Below are positions 54,625 through 64,000 of a stretch of 64,000 nucleotides of DNA, one piece after another. This DNA comes from Pseudoips prasinana (Eukaryota > Arthropoda > Insecta > Lepidoptera > Nolidae): contig OX621242.1 of NCBI GenBank assembly GCA_951640165.1, forward strand, positions 13,509,501 through 13,573,500, written 5' to 3'. Position 1 is the stretch's first letter, and each line of letters begins with the position of its first letter. The notes below the pieces were generated by a model. The model had not been told where the DNA came from, did no database searches, and was given only the letters and a program-made list of their open reading frames with translations. Made by a program: the position numbers and the translations under genes.

Positions 54625-54815
54625 TTTTAATGTTGAGTTTCCGAGTGTGAGTAAGGTCGCCAGATCGAATTGGGGTTGTGGGAAGGGTCAGCAACACTAG
54701 TTTGCAGACTTTTAAGGCCGTCAACGCACCCGCGACTCCTCTGGTGTTGCGAGTGTCCATGGGCGGCGCTGATCACTTACCATCAGGTGACCCACTTGAT
54801 CGTAAACAAAAAATA
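54625..54815 (+). mobile_element. Jockey-like LINE 3' end
   Basis: GAGTAAGGTCGCCAGATCG, GACTTTTAAGGCCGTCAACG, GCGAGTGTCCATGGGCGGCG and CTTACCATCAGGTGACCC, then an A-rich end. Cleaner than the fragments at 3381 and 62694. Confidence 0.75.
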
Positions 54816-55349
54816 ATATGTTTTATAAATGTAGGTATTATACTAATTACTTTGTTATACTTATAAGTGAATAATTAAGTCTTTAGAATAAATAAGTGCC
54901 AAATAGTTGTGAGATACCATATTATTAGTATATTATCTGTACATAAACTGTCGTGCCAAACTATGTGTGATAAAAATTACCACTGTACAATTTGGACGAA
55001 AAAGGCGGCTACTGAAAATTAATACCCATTGCATGCTTGGCAAAAGTGTGTATATAGAAATAAAATAAAACTATTAATTTAAATTATGCATGTTATTGAC
55101 CATACTTATAGGAACGTGGTGAAGACATAAATTAATGCCACTATAACAGTATACCACTTTACGTTACGTACAGGGCAGACATGGCTTTATTATTATTATT
55201 TATTTGTCTTTAGTACAATAAGTAGATAAAAAACTTAGAATAAGTAAGTGCCAAATAGTTGGAAGATTTATTGTTTGATCCAATTAGTACTTGAACCGAT
55301 CTTCTAAACGATACTAATAAAAATGACCCGATCTTCACCTTCTGTTACG
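54816..55349. other. Spacer with a 28-bp direct repeat
   Basis: TAAGTGCCAAATAGTTG preceded by CTTAGAATA-type sequence occurs at about 54881-54909 and 55234-55261. Otherwise nothing recognised. Confidence 0.5.
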
Positions 55350-55555
55350 AAATTTCTCAGTATAAGCCCGAAGTTTGGGAGTTGGCGGTATTACACTCCC
55401 GTGCCACGGAAAGCACGTTGTCGGTCATGTACCTGACTTCTGGTCATGTCGCAAGTCTTGCTAACAGTTCATAACAGTGATGGAAAATAAAGCGCCCTGT
55501 GTTTACGCACACACTTGTGCGCTATAATATGTCTCGCGCAGATTGTTCTCGACGC
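55350..55555 (+). mobile_element. SINE family D, head missing
   Basis: TTCTCAGTATAAGCCCGAAG, TTGGCGGTATTACACTCCCG and GTGTTTACGCACACACTTGT; truncated after ATAATATGTCTCGCGCAG. Confidence 0.75.
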
Positions 55556-56605
55556 ACAGCGACCACATTTAATACATGTATTATTACTTTTATTACTTGT
55601 AGTTTTTATATTACTTATTATCAATTATTAATAATTATTATCTCTTTTTTTTTTAAGTAAATAAGTAGATTTGTGTGTTCTTTTGCTCTTATGTTACAAA
55701 TCTGTTTTTCATGTAGTTTTTTCTTTTTTTATATACATTACAAAACTTGGAAATATTGCAAGTGCTGTGCACACCTTTAAGTGGCAAATTCACTCTAGAG
55801 TTTAAGTTTGATATTGTACCCCTAAAATGTTTTAGTGAATAAGTCGTTGGAGTGCCGTAAATAAATAAATAAATAAATAAATAAATAGATGACTAGTCTC
55901 CAACGGCCATGTCCGACATTCGATCAGGAAGACATTATTATTATTAAAGTATGAGATAGACTGTATGAAATGTAAATCCTGTATGCAGCTGTAAATATGG
56001 CCCCTTAAAATTGGCCAATAAAGTATGAACAGGATAGATTTTCCTAACTTGACGTCAAACGACATCATCCCGAGAACTTGGCGTTAGACCTACATATATT
56101 CGATTATTTTCAATGGCGGAGAAGATATCTATAGCTAATAAATATAAGGCATAGACTCTTACATACCTTCAATTTAACCATAACAGTAAATTTTCTTTAT
56201 TATGTTCCCAAAAAGTCTCTTTATTTTTCTCCTTATCGCGAGGTAATAATAACCTAGCTTATCTCAAAATTGAAACTTAACACGATTATTACGTACATTT
56301 GTGGGGGACTATAATCAGATAACAAACTCACTTGGGTGTTCGCACTGTTCGTAGTGTTCAGGAATGTCACGAGCGGCGGCTTAGCGCTCCGTTAAGTGCC
56401 ACCCATAAACAAGGGTCCACTACGTCACTCGCTACAAATGGACTCTTTATGTCCCTGTCAAATATAAATTTCCCCGATTTCTTTCTAGCTGAAAATGCTC
56501 GATTCACCTCTTGACATGAATTTACCTAATTATATTTTTATACTTTCAGAAAGTTAACGTTTTCTATTCGATATTTGTTTTTTATTTTGACTACCGTTAA
56601 TGACA
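55556..56605. other. Spacer with AAAT microsatellite
   Basis: About seven AAAT units at 55858-55888. Small frames elsewhere lack motifs. A run of T at 55645-55655. Confidence 0.5.
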
Positions 56606-56742
56606 TCCTGGTCAAGCGTTAATGAGGTCCTAGATTCTAATCCCGTGTAAGTTCAAAAGTTTTACTAGGATTTTTCTGGCAGTATAGAAGTAGACTATTT
56701 TATACGCCTAGGCCTCAGTATGAACGCAAAGCCGTCGGTCCT
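56606..56742 (+). mobile_element. SINE family D, 5' part
   Basis: Degraded head (CTGGTCAAGCGTTAATGAGG, B-box remnant GATTCTAATCCC), then CGCAAAGCCGTCGGTCCTG, where it breaks into the foldback that follows. Confidence 0.6.
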
Positions 56743-56868
56743 GGGGCTCTACCGGCTAAGTCGCCGAACATAGATTTATTAAATGACGTTCAAATAAATA
56801 AAGGTTAAAAATGATTAATCAATCGTTGTATTGAAATCGATGTTCGGCGACTTAGCCGGTAGAGCCCC
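56743..56868. repeat. Foldback with perfect 29-bp arms
   Basis: 56743-56771 (GGGGCTCTACCGGCTAAGTC onward) is the exact reverse complement of 56840-56868, separated by 68 bases. The left arm begins exactly where SINE D departs from its family sequence, as if a foldback element inserted there. Confidence 0.9.
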
Positions 56869-58702
56869 TGAGCTTGATACATGTTAGTTATGTCTATCAT
56901 GTTCTCTCTATATCTATCTCTAGATCGAGTATATCCAATACGACCAGGAAGATATCAGACTCAAGAACAGACAGCTTTGCGTTCACACAAAGCACCCATA
57001 GGATTATGAGGGCAAGGGAACAGACTAGTATTCGCACACACACTACAGCTCAATTATTTTCTGCGTAGGTAGTCTTCGTTGATATTAGCCACGTAGCTGA
57101 GGTCACGGTAATGTTAAATAACAGTACCGTGCCAAAGTTCTGCTAGATACTATACTAATACAGATTACCTCTGCAGATAATTATCAATTTAAATTGATTT
57201 TTAATAAGTTTTTCTTGTATTTGATTTGTAATGATTTTTACTTAATTGGTGTTAGTCCTCAGCATAGACATCCGGTAAAGTTTTTTCAAACCCTATCAAT
57301 TTGGAGATGACTAGTTTTGAAAATTACCTTCTAATATTTTTTTTTTCATGTATTGGTATTTAAAACAGTTTTTAAAAACCACCGTGACATAGCTGCACAA
57401 ACATAAACATGCTTCGTGAATGTTCAATTTATCTATCATAAAAATGGAAATGCTCAATGGTACAATGAATAGATTTTACTGCGCTGAACAAATCTGAATT
57501 CTGGTCGTTTTGTTGGGTACGATAGTTTTTGATATATGATGTGGAAAAAATCGTAATTGACAAATATTTGTATACTGTCGGTGGAATAGAGCCGAATATA
57601 ACCGCGGTAGTTAGTTAGGAGTTTTGTTGGACGGTGCGGCGTGTCAAGGAGTGCTGACAGTGCCACTCTCATGCGTCACGGCTTCCGTGCCGCCCAACAC
57701 CCTTGTAACTCTATTTTTTTTCGTCAGTATACAGCGGTTTGCAATTCACCGCTCGTTTTTCGTTTACTTCCCTTCAACGTTTGCATTGTTTGCAATCGGA
57801 CACACGCTGCTTTGTAACGAATGTGTTTCGTGTACGGTCTTTTTTCATTCGGTTAATGCTTTGTTGGATACGATTTTCCACGCTAACATCGCCTGTCGGA
57901 TTCAACACGCCTTTGTACACGGTCCGAAATTGAGGCAATTCATAAAGAAAATGAATGTATAAGTGGTTGAGCTCGGCTATCATTCAAAATAAGTGAGCTC
58001 CATAAAACTCGTTTTAATACTTTATTTCTGCTTAAACTTCCGTACCGTTTAAATTATTTGTCCGTGGAGGCTGGAGCCATTCCAAATTAAATTATACGCA
58101 GAAAATTTTCGGTCACATTGCAAAATTCATTATGATTTCTGTTCTGGGCGATACGTTTAGCGGAGTCGTTTTTACTTAATTCCTTGCCAAGTTGTCCGCT
58201 TTGGAGCAAGTGAAGCATTTAAATTGAATTCCGTGTGACAATTCAAATTCCTACGATAACAGTTGGTTGTTTGTAACAATGGTACTAATCCGATAATGAC
58301 TTGCACAGTTTTGACCTTCCTTCAGTTGTTAATAAAACGTAACACAAACGTCCGTGTCAATATTCCTCAACCATGGTATAAACAACATCACGTCGTCGAC
58401 TTTATTATATAGGCAGTAAGGGTGGATTTTCTAATGAAATGTATACACTGACGTGGAGTCGACAGTACCTACATAAAAGCTTCCTATTTCTTGGAATGGA
58501 ACGATAAACTTCGTACTTAGTTATAAATTTAACAAGTTCTGACTTACTATACCTTTATAATTTATTTATCGTAAATGAATACCTATTCATTTATTGCACG
58601 GACAACAACAGAAGTAACATTCTATAACTAATAATACTTAACTATGATAACGTTACAGTTTATTAATTTGACACATATTTCAGACTAAATAGCCTTTAGT
58701 TT
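56869..58702. other. Spacer, no gene supported
   Basis: Includes the 112-codon frame 57624-57962, Phe-rich with overlapping open frames on both strands but no known domain; not called. Composition near 57590-57700 is somewhat GC-richer. Confidence 0.4.
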
Positions 58703-58961
58703 GTAAGTATGGATGTTTAGATGTATAGATGTTTGTGACTCTTTCACGCATAAGGTACCGAACGGATTTTGATGAAGCTTTGTAATAACATAGCTTATAT
58801 ATCCGAATTACACATAGGCTATAATTTATAATGTTTGTTGCGGGTAAAACTATTCATGGGTCAAACAAATAGTTGTGTGACCGGTGCGGGAATCGAACCC
58901 GGGACACGAAGCGGACATCTGGACATCCGTACTCACAAACTTTCGCATTTATAATATTAGA
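58703..58961. mobile_element. Helitron-like / SINE C / Helitron-like mosaic
   Basis: 58703-58850 is family G in + orientation (CTCTTTCACGCATAAGG, ACGGATTTTGATGAAGC, TTGTTGCGGGTAAAAC). 58851-58914 is a reverse SINE C piece (CAAATAGTTGTGTGACCGG, GGGAATCGAACCCGGGACAC). 58915-58961 is the start of family G in reverse (ACTCACAAACTTTCGCATTT, ATAATATTAGAAGG). Confidence 0.65.
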
Positions 58962-59645
58962 AGGCGTTTGGCATTCCCAACTATTTGCCCATACCTGAGT
59001 AATCTTACTGGCGTGTAAATGGTATAGACATAATTATGCCTTAATAATATACGGTAAGTGGAGATGGATCCCCAGTAGAGCTGCTTTTTACATTCGATAA
59101 AAAGTCTAACTACATTCTTTTAAAACACCAATCACAGAACAAACTAAAAATAAACTATGTTTCATTCATTTTAAGATAATCTATTAATACCTGCGATAAC
59201 TACACAAGATTGGTAATCTGTGCCAAGATAGGTTATTACAACACAGGGTATTTTATTTTTAATACCAGCACAAAACAATATGTGGCGTGTATAATTAATG
59301 TGGAAATATATAATACTCTTATTAATTTATTAATAAGTATTAGAGCCTAAGTGTACATAACCCGGCATTATAATAATTTATGTTTTGGATTAACATGGAC
59401 GTGAGACGCGATATAAGCAAACTGGTCATAAAAGTTTCGTTATTAAAGTAAAATAGCCTGATCATATTCTTAGTTAAAATCACTAAATATTGTTTATTAC
59501 TCAACCAAAGTTTCAGTTTGTATTAACTTATTAGTAATCAATCTTATCTAAATTAGAAATTGAATAATTCAGCCACATATTACGACTACTTCCTTACTTA
59601 AATAACTCGATTGCACTTGCGGTGTAGAGGTTCAGACGGTTCAGT
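58962..59645. other. Spacer, nothing recognised
   Basis: AT-rich. Confidence 0.4.
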
Positions 59646-59824
59646 GCCTCTAGCACGAGTTCCTGCAGTTTACTTACTCGATCACACGTACAGTTTCGTC
59701 CCATACATTGAGCACCAGAGTTTTAGTTCTTAATAGTTTCCGCGAGAGGCGCTGGTGCTCAATGTATGGGAGGAAACTGTACGTGTGATCGAGTAAGTAA
59801 ACTGCAGGAACTCGTGCTAGAGGC
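59646..59824. repeat. Long foldback, 72 of 73 stem positions paired
   Basis: Arms 59646-59718 and 59752-59824 are reverse complements with one mismatch and a 33-nt loop. The arm starts GCCTCTAGCACGAGTTCCTG. No internal coding sequence and no clear flanking duplication. Confidence 0.95.
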
Positions 59825-59844
59825 TCAGATAGCCTAAGAGCCAG

Positions 59845-60010
59845 ATAGACAAATAGTTGTCGACAACTATTTGTAGTTGTACTGAGTCTCTTTTCTTGTA
59901 CTGGGTGTGTTTTATGTCCGTAAATTCCATGTTTGTTAAGAACACCCTGATACAGGAATTATGTTCCGCAGTGGCAACACAAAATGACAACGCCCGTTAT
60001 CAATTTAATA
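59845..60010 (+). mobile_element. SINE family C, degraded body
   Basis: Starts with a palindrome AATAGTTGTCGACAACTATT, then GTACTGAGTCTC, ATGTCCGTAAATTCCATGTT and AACACCCTGATACAGG, corresponding to the C body and end without a head. Confidence 0.5.
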
Positions 60011-60206
60011 AACGTATTATATCATATTTTATTTATTTAATTAATCATTAAAATGTGCTTACAGGTAGAAACCCAATGCAAAAGTGTAGTAAGCCTAATA
60101 AAAACATATTTTCTAAAACTTATTTATTGAGATAATTAAGTTTTCGAAAATAAGTTGTTAGTAGGTTGACTGCACTATAGCATTAGGTTTTTAAAATTTT
60201 AAAAAT

Positions 60207-60390
60207 TCCTCTGCTGGACAAAGGCCTCCCACAAGAATCATATAAGGGGGATATGCCATAATCGCCACGCTTGGCGACCGCAGTATGATGGTCATAGTCT
60301 ATACACAGAGAGACGCTGCTGCCCGTCACCTGGTAGATATACCCTCGGGTCGACTTCTACGCCCTCCTCGGGATAAGATAGCGTGATCAT
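60207..60390. repeat. LINE scraps
   Basis: TCTGCTGGACAAAGGCCTCC is a family H piece (reverse). GGGGGATATGCCATAATCGC continues as the repeat matching 39380 in inverted order. Confidence 0.5.
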
Positions 60391-60479
60391 ATTCTGATAT
60401 TTGCCGCCGTTACCACGCAGCAATTATTCAACATGTAACGTAATTAACGCACACCCTCAAACACCCCAATTAGAATATA

Positions 60480-60730
60480 ATATAATAATAATATCTGGGG
60501 ACAATGTCACACATCCTAGCCCCAAACTAAGCAAAGCTTGTACTATGGGTACCAGGCGACGATATACATACTTATATAGATAGATAAATACTTAAATACA
60601 TAGAAAACATCCATGACTCAGAAACAAATACTCGTGCTCATCACACAAATATTTGCACTTACCGGGATTCGAACCCAGGACCACCAGCTTCGTAGGCAGG
60701 AGCACTACCAACTAGGCTATGGTGACCGTC
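60480..60730 (-). mobile_element. SINE family B, full length
   Basis: Reverse copy: TAGCCCCAAACTAAGCAAAG, TACCAGGCGACGATATACAT, CACTTACCGGGATTCGAACC, ACTAGGCTATGGTGACCGTC. One change in the A-box region relative to 16766-17010. Confidence 0.85.
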
Positions 60731-62693
60731 AAATGTTGTAATGACCGTTATGTTGTAATCATAATACATACACGGAATTTTTTACTAAACATGTATATGC
60801 ATTGTTATTTACTGAATTAGTTTCTTGGAATAAAGTTTATTTTTCTTTATTTTGTATTGAATGATGGAATTTGTATGAATACAATTAAAACTGCCATTTT
60901 AAAAGTGTTATTACTTTGACTTACGGTCCATTTCAATTTATTTTGACTGTACAGGGTTAATATGACAATAATTTCCGTAGTTTTAATTATTTTGGATAAA
61001 AAAATTATCTACATTAAAAATGATATAAATCGATTCAGTAAATGATTCTGAACAAACTATTTTCAGGATGTGCGTTATTTAAGTTACATGTTGTATAGTG
61101 TGAATATAATAATTAAAAACAACAGCAGACAAAATTATATGTATGTAGCTTAACGGGCCTCATGTTTGCAAGCCTTTTTGCTGTTTTTAAAATGAACGTA
61201 TAACATGTTACGGACTTTACTATTATTCATGTAGGTTGTTCATTGTTGGGCATGATGCAATTTATATGTACCAAAACAATCTGTGACCACAGCTGCGACT
61301 GGTTACGAGTTCGGCCGCTTGTTTGCGGGTATTGATTGCTTCGTTTTTGATCATATTTTTGAGCAAGTGTCTCCATTACAAAAGGGCGTTGGTAAAGTAA
61401 ACCAACTGAAATACGTTTACGAATTGCAAAGAAACTTCGTAGTAGTTAAGCCTCTGTGACGCGTCGTAGTCCGTTTGATTGAAAACGTTCACACGTTTGA
61501 TTGTGTGCCTTTATCCCGCGACCAATGAGTGAAAATCGATCTATTTTCCAACTTGGAAAACTCTATACGGGTTGAGATATATCTTGATAAAAAATGTGTA
61601 ATCCTGTTGAAACGGTCATATAAAAACGTCATCGAGTTCGAAATTGAACTCATTGGTGGTCGGCTCAGTGGATATTGGGCCTTTATATTTTGCTTATAGT
61701 TTTATTTTTCAATACTTTGATTAAGTAAGGATCCTTATGAAGCCCCACTTTTAAATTATTTAGCTATAAACAGTTATGTGGAAAAGAAGTCATAATGATT
61801 TGATTCGAATTTCGAGATAGAATTTGTTTAATGACTTTTTTCGTAAATTTCACCTAACATTCTATTTTTTCTCGTTCTGTTGAACATTTATGGTTCACTT
61901 TTTTGTCATAACTAATATGCATAGTAACCTAACACCCTAAAAAGTATAAAAAAAACGCAAAATCGAAGAACATTCGGATACACGTACAGTATCAAAATTT
62001 TACGTTTGAACGTCAACTCCTCGGACAACCTGTATATCTCATTGATCATGCTGTACATTATTAGCAGAGGTGGCAATGTGGGGAATCTCATACAAGGTGA
62101 TACCTACATAGGTATTGTATGGCTGTGGTAAGGTAACTTTTAATCTTTTAGTGCTCGGCTAAAGAGAAGCGTGGGTGAGGGTTGGGCGTGTAATTCGCAA
62201 TAGTATTATGAAGCACAAATCGTTCTTAATTTGTTAAGGGTCGAGCTGAGTTACACTAAGGGTTGAAAGTCCATTAAACTAGGCTCTATCAAAGGGCGGT
62301 ACCTAATCCAAAAACTATGAATTGCTCTGAAGGGTGAATACCTAAATAACAAACTTCAGAAGCTTCTCTTTAAACACTAAAAGTATCCGTTCAACCGCTT
62401 CGCTCACACTGGAGACTGGGTTATTGTTGATTAAAAATACAAATAATTTCCAATTTTCCGACACAGTTTCTGGTATTCCATTTCGATGATATTCATTGGG
62501 TTTGAGGGTACACTACAATTGCGAGTTGATATTTATACATTGAAGTACTTATACCTACATTTAAATTTTGTTGTCTAGCATTATGTACTATATATTTTGG
62601 TACCATTTAAATTAATATTATAAGCCGCTACCTTTTTACCGCTACCTTTTTACTTTTTACCGCGCATTCACATTTCTTTTCGATCCAGTATCA
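60731..62693. other. Spacer, nothing recognised
   Basis: No frame of note; no repeat ends recognised. Confidence 0.4.
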
Positions 62694-62815
62694 CATGACA
62701 ACCATCAAGAAGCGAGCCTATTCCTTTCTTAATGGCTGGCAGCGCACTTGGGGCCCCTTGAGTGTTGCAAGTGACCAAAGTCTGCGGCGATCACCTTTCA
62801 TGAATAAATATCCAG
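62694..62815 (+). mobile_element. LINE 3' fragment (jockey-like)
   Basis: CCATCAAGAAGCGAGCCTAT, CTTAATGGCTGGCAGCGCAC and GTGTTGCAAGTG are a diverged form of the 54625 sequence. Confidence 0.5.
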
Positions 62816-62819
62816 GCAA

Positions 62820-63035
62820 TTTCATACATCGTCATATAGTCCAAATTAAGCAGGCTTGTACTGTGGATACTGGAGAACAGATAGAAATACTTATGTACTT
62901 TTCTTGAAAATACGTAGAATACACCCAGACTAAGACAAATAGATATGTTCACGAACACACATATTTGTCTTGTGCGAGGATCGACCCGCAACTTATGGAT
63001 CAGTACGTAGGTTCACTACCAACTGAGTCAGGTTA
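62820..63035 (-). mobile_element. SINE related to family A
   Basis: TCCAAATTAAGCAGGCTTGT (3' domain), ACACCCAGACTAAGACAAAT, GCGAGGATCGACCCGCAAC (B-box region in reverse), CCAACTGAGTCAGG. Confidence 0.7.
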
Positions 63036-63188
63036 TCATTATTATCAGGTGACCTGGTTGGCTTGCTATAGAAATATATGATATACCAGCCTGACACAGT
63101 CATTGTCGGAGCCATTAACTGCCATTCAAACCATTATCAATTATTGTATTGTATTTACCAAAATCGATTTTCTGCTAGTAGCCTCACT
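63036..63188. other. Spacer, nothing recognised
   Basis: ATTATCAGGTGACCTGGTTG resembles the CATCAGGTGACC block of LINE ends but is too short to assign. Confidence 0.35.
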
Positions 63189-63204
63189 ACTTAGTAGGCC
63201 TCCT

Positions 63205-63592
63205 TTTTTTTTTGTTTTACCTGGTGGAAATGCCATTCGCACGTTGTGTAGGGCCGACCCACTAAAACCACCACGGTAGCCAGCCTCACAGTGCCTGTAG
63301 CGGGGGCTCTGGGTACTCGTGAACGATCTCACCAGTGCCCCCGCCGTACACTGAGTGTCTGAGACTCTCACCCGGGGACGGGAGGGGCCCGAATGCCTCC
63401 CCCCTCCATCACGCACGAGCGCGTTTAGGTAACCTGAGCTACAGCAGGTTACCTCTTCCCGGGACCGCTTATACAAGTCGAGTAGAGTGCCCTTCCTCCA
63501 AACGCCAGCGATCCCAGGGGCGGCGCCTAGCCGGGGAGTAGCCGGCCGGACGCCGCATACTCTCTCGCGCTGAGATTAGCTCCCAGCGCCGG
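63205..63592 (-). mobile_element. Poly(A) LINE fragment with 16-bp TSD
   Basis: ACTTAGTAGGCCTCCT occurs at 63189-63204 and 63593-63608. The minus strand ends GCATTTCCACCAGGTAAAAC then a run of A. GC-rich. A minus-strand frame (63141-63476) reads RGGFSGSALHNVRMAFPPGK without a known domain. A 5'-truncated LINE 3' region; clade unknown. Confidence 0.85.
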
Positions 63593-63608
63593 ACTTAGTA
63601 GGCCTCCT

Positions 63609-64000
63609 AGTGTTTTAGGTTGAGTCTTACTTCAGGTAAATTATATGTGAGAGCCATAAAAAAATTTAATTTCTGTGAATTTGTTCTTTAAACTGTACCT
63701 ATATGATTAATTACTTTTGATAATAGCAGTTAATTTCTATAAAATGAGGTCTTAAATAATAGATAAAACTTTGAACAAAACCAATAAAAATATTTGGAAG
63801 GAGATTAAATAATCTACTTTTGTAGTAAACTTTCTCGCTCTCACCTTTTTAAAAAAAAAATATCTATAACTTACTTGGCCGCTGTTACCCTCTTAATTAA
63901 GGACAAAAAATATCTTAAAGGTTGATAAAAAATGGTAATTCTTTTCTAAATATACTCGTAAAACGGTTAAAACAAAAAGATAAAGACAATTAGATACCTA
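63609..64000. other. Spacer to window end
   Basis: AT-rich, nothing recognised. Confidence 0.4.

Noticed and set aside
57624..57962. 112-codon frame as a possible host membrane protein
   Set aside because: Phe-rich with overlapping open frames on both strands, no recognised domain, no splice or promoter support.
63141..63476. 111-codon minus frame as a host gene
   Set aside because: Mostly within a poly(A) element bounded by a 16-bp target duplication and runs past its tail.

Overview
The window is AT-rich, gene-poor nuclear DNA from an insect, most likely a moth or butterfly. The order is inferred from the repeats: short tRNA-headed SINEs with A and B boxes, small Helitron-like elements opening with TC and closing with a GC hairpin plus CTAG, and non-LTR retrotransposon 3' ends with ATG or poly(A) tails. 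No host gene exon, rRNA or genuine tRNA gene could be supported; nearly all recognisable sequence is transposon-derived. Family assignments rest on recognition and internal comparison, not database searches.

The centrepiece is a complete non-LTR retrotransposon on the + strand at 48621-54364, bounded by a perfect 12-bp target-site duplication (GTGTATTATCAA at 48609-48620 and 54365-54376). It has a 5' leader, a Gag-like region split into two overlapping frames (48789-49415 and 49337-50614), and an intact 1222-residue ORF2 (50595-54263) with AP-type endonuclease, reverse transcriptase (YADD), RNase H and a C-terminal CCHC motif. It ends in a hairpin and a GAT-repeat tail. The change of frame inside the Gag region coincides with a canonical -1 frameshift heptamer (GGGAAAC, 49319-49325), so ORF1 may be made by programmed frameshifting.

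Region by region: 1-10 kb holds a SINE tail, a five-copy tandem array whose monomers alternate between two types, and two Helitron-like elements. 10-25 kb carries SINEs of four families, Helitron-like elements and a 69-nt perfect palindrome. 25-31 kb has two dead reverse transcriptase copies: a - strand one lacking the YADD block and a + strand one lacking the first catalytic block, followed by a pentanucleotide satellite. 31-40 kb is a dense SINE/LINE/Helitron mosaic with nested insertions whose order can be read from target-site duplications. 40-43 kb holds a decayed gag with a zinc knuckle and three copies of its 5' leader. 43-48 kb has further SINEs and a poly(A) element inserted into an older repeat. 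48.6-54.4 kb is the full-length element. 54-64 kb returns to spacer, SINEs, two long foldbacks (one with 72 of 73 stem positions paired) and a poly(A) element with a 16-bp target-site duplication.

The SINE families A, B and C share a body but have different tRNA-like heads, and A and B also share a 3' domain, which points to modular head exchange.
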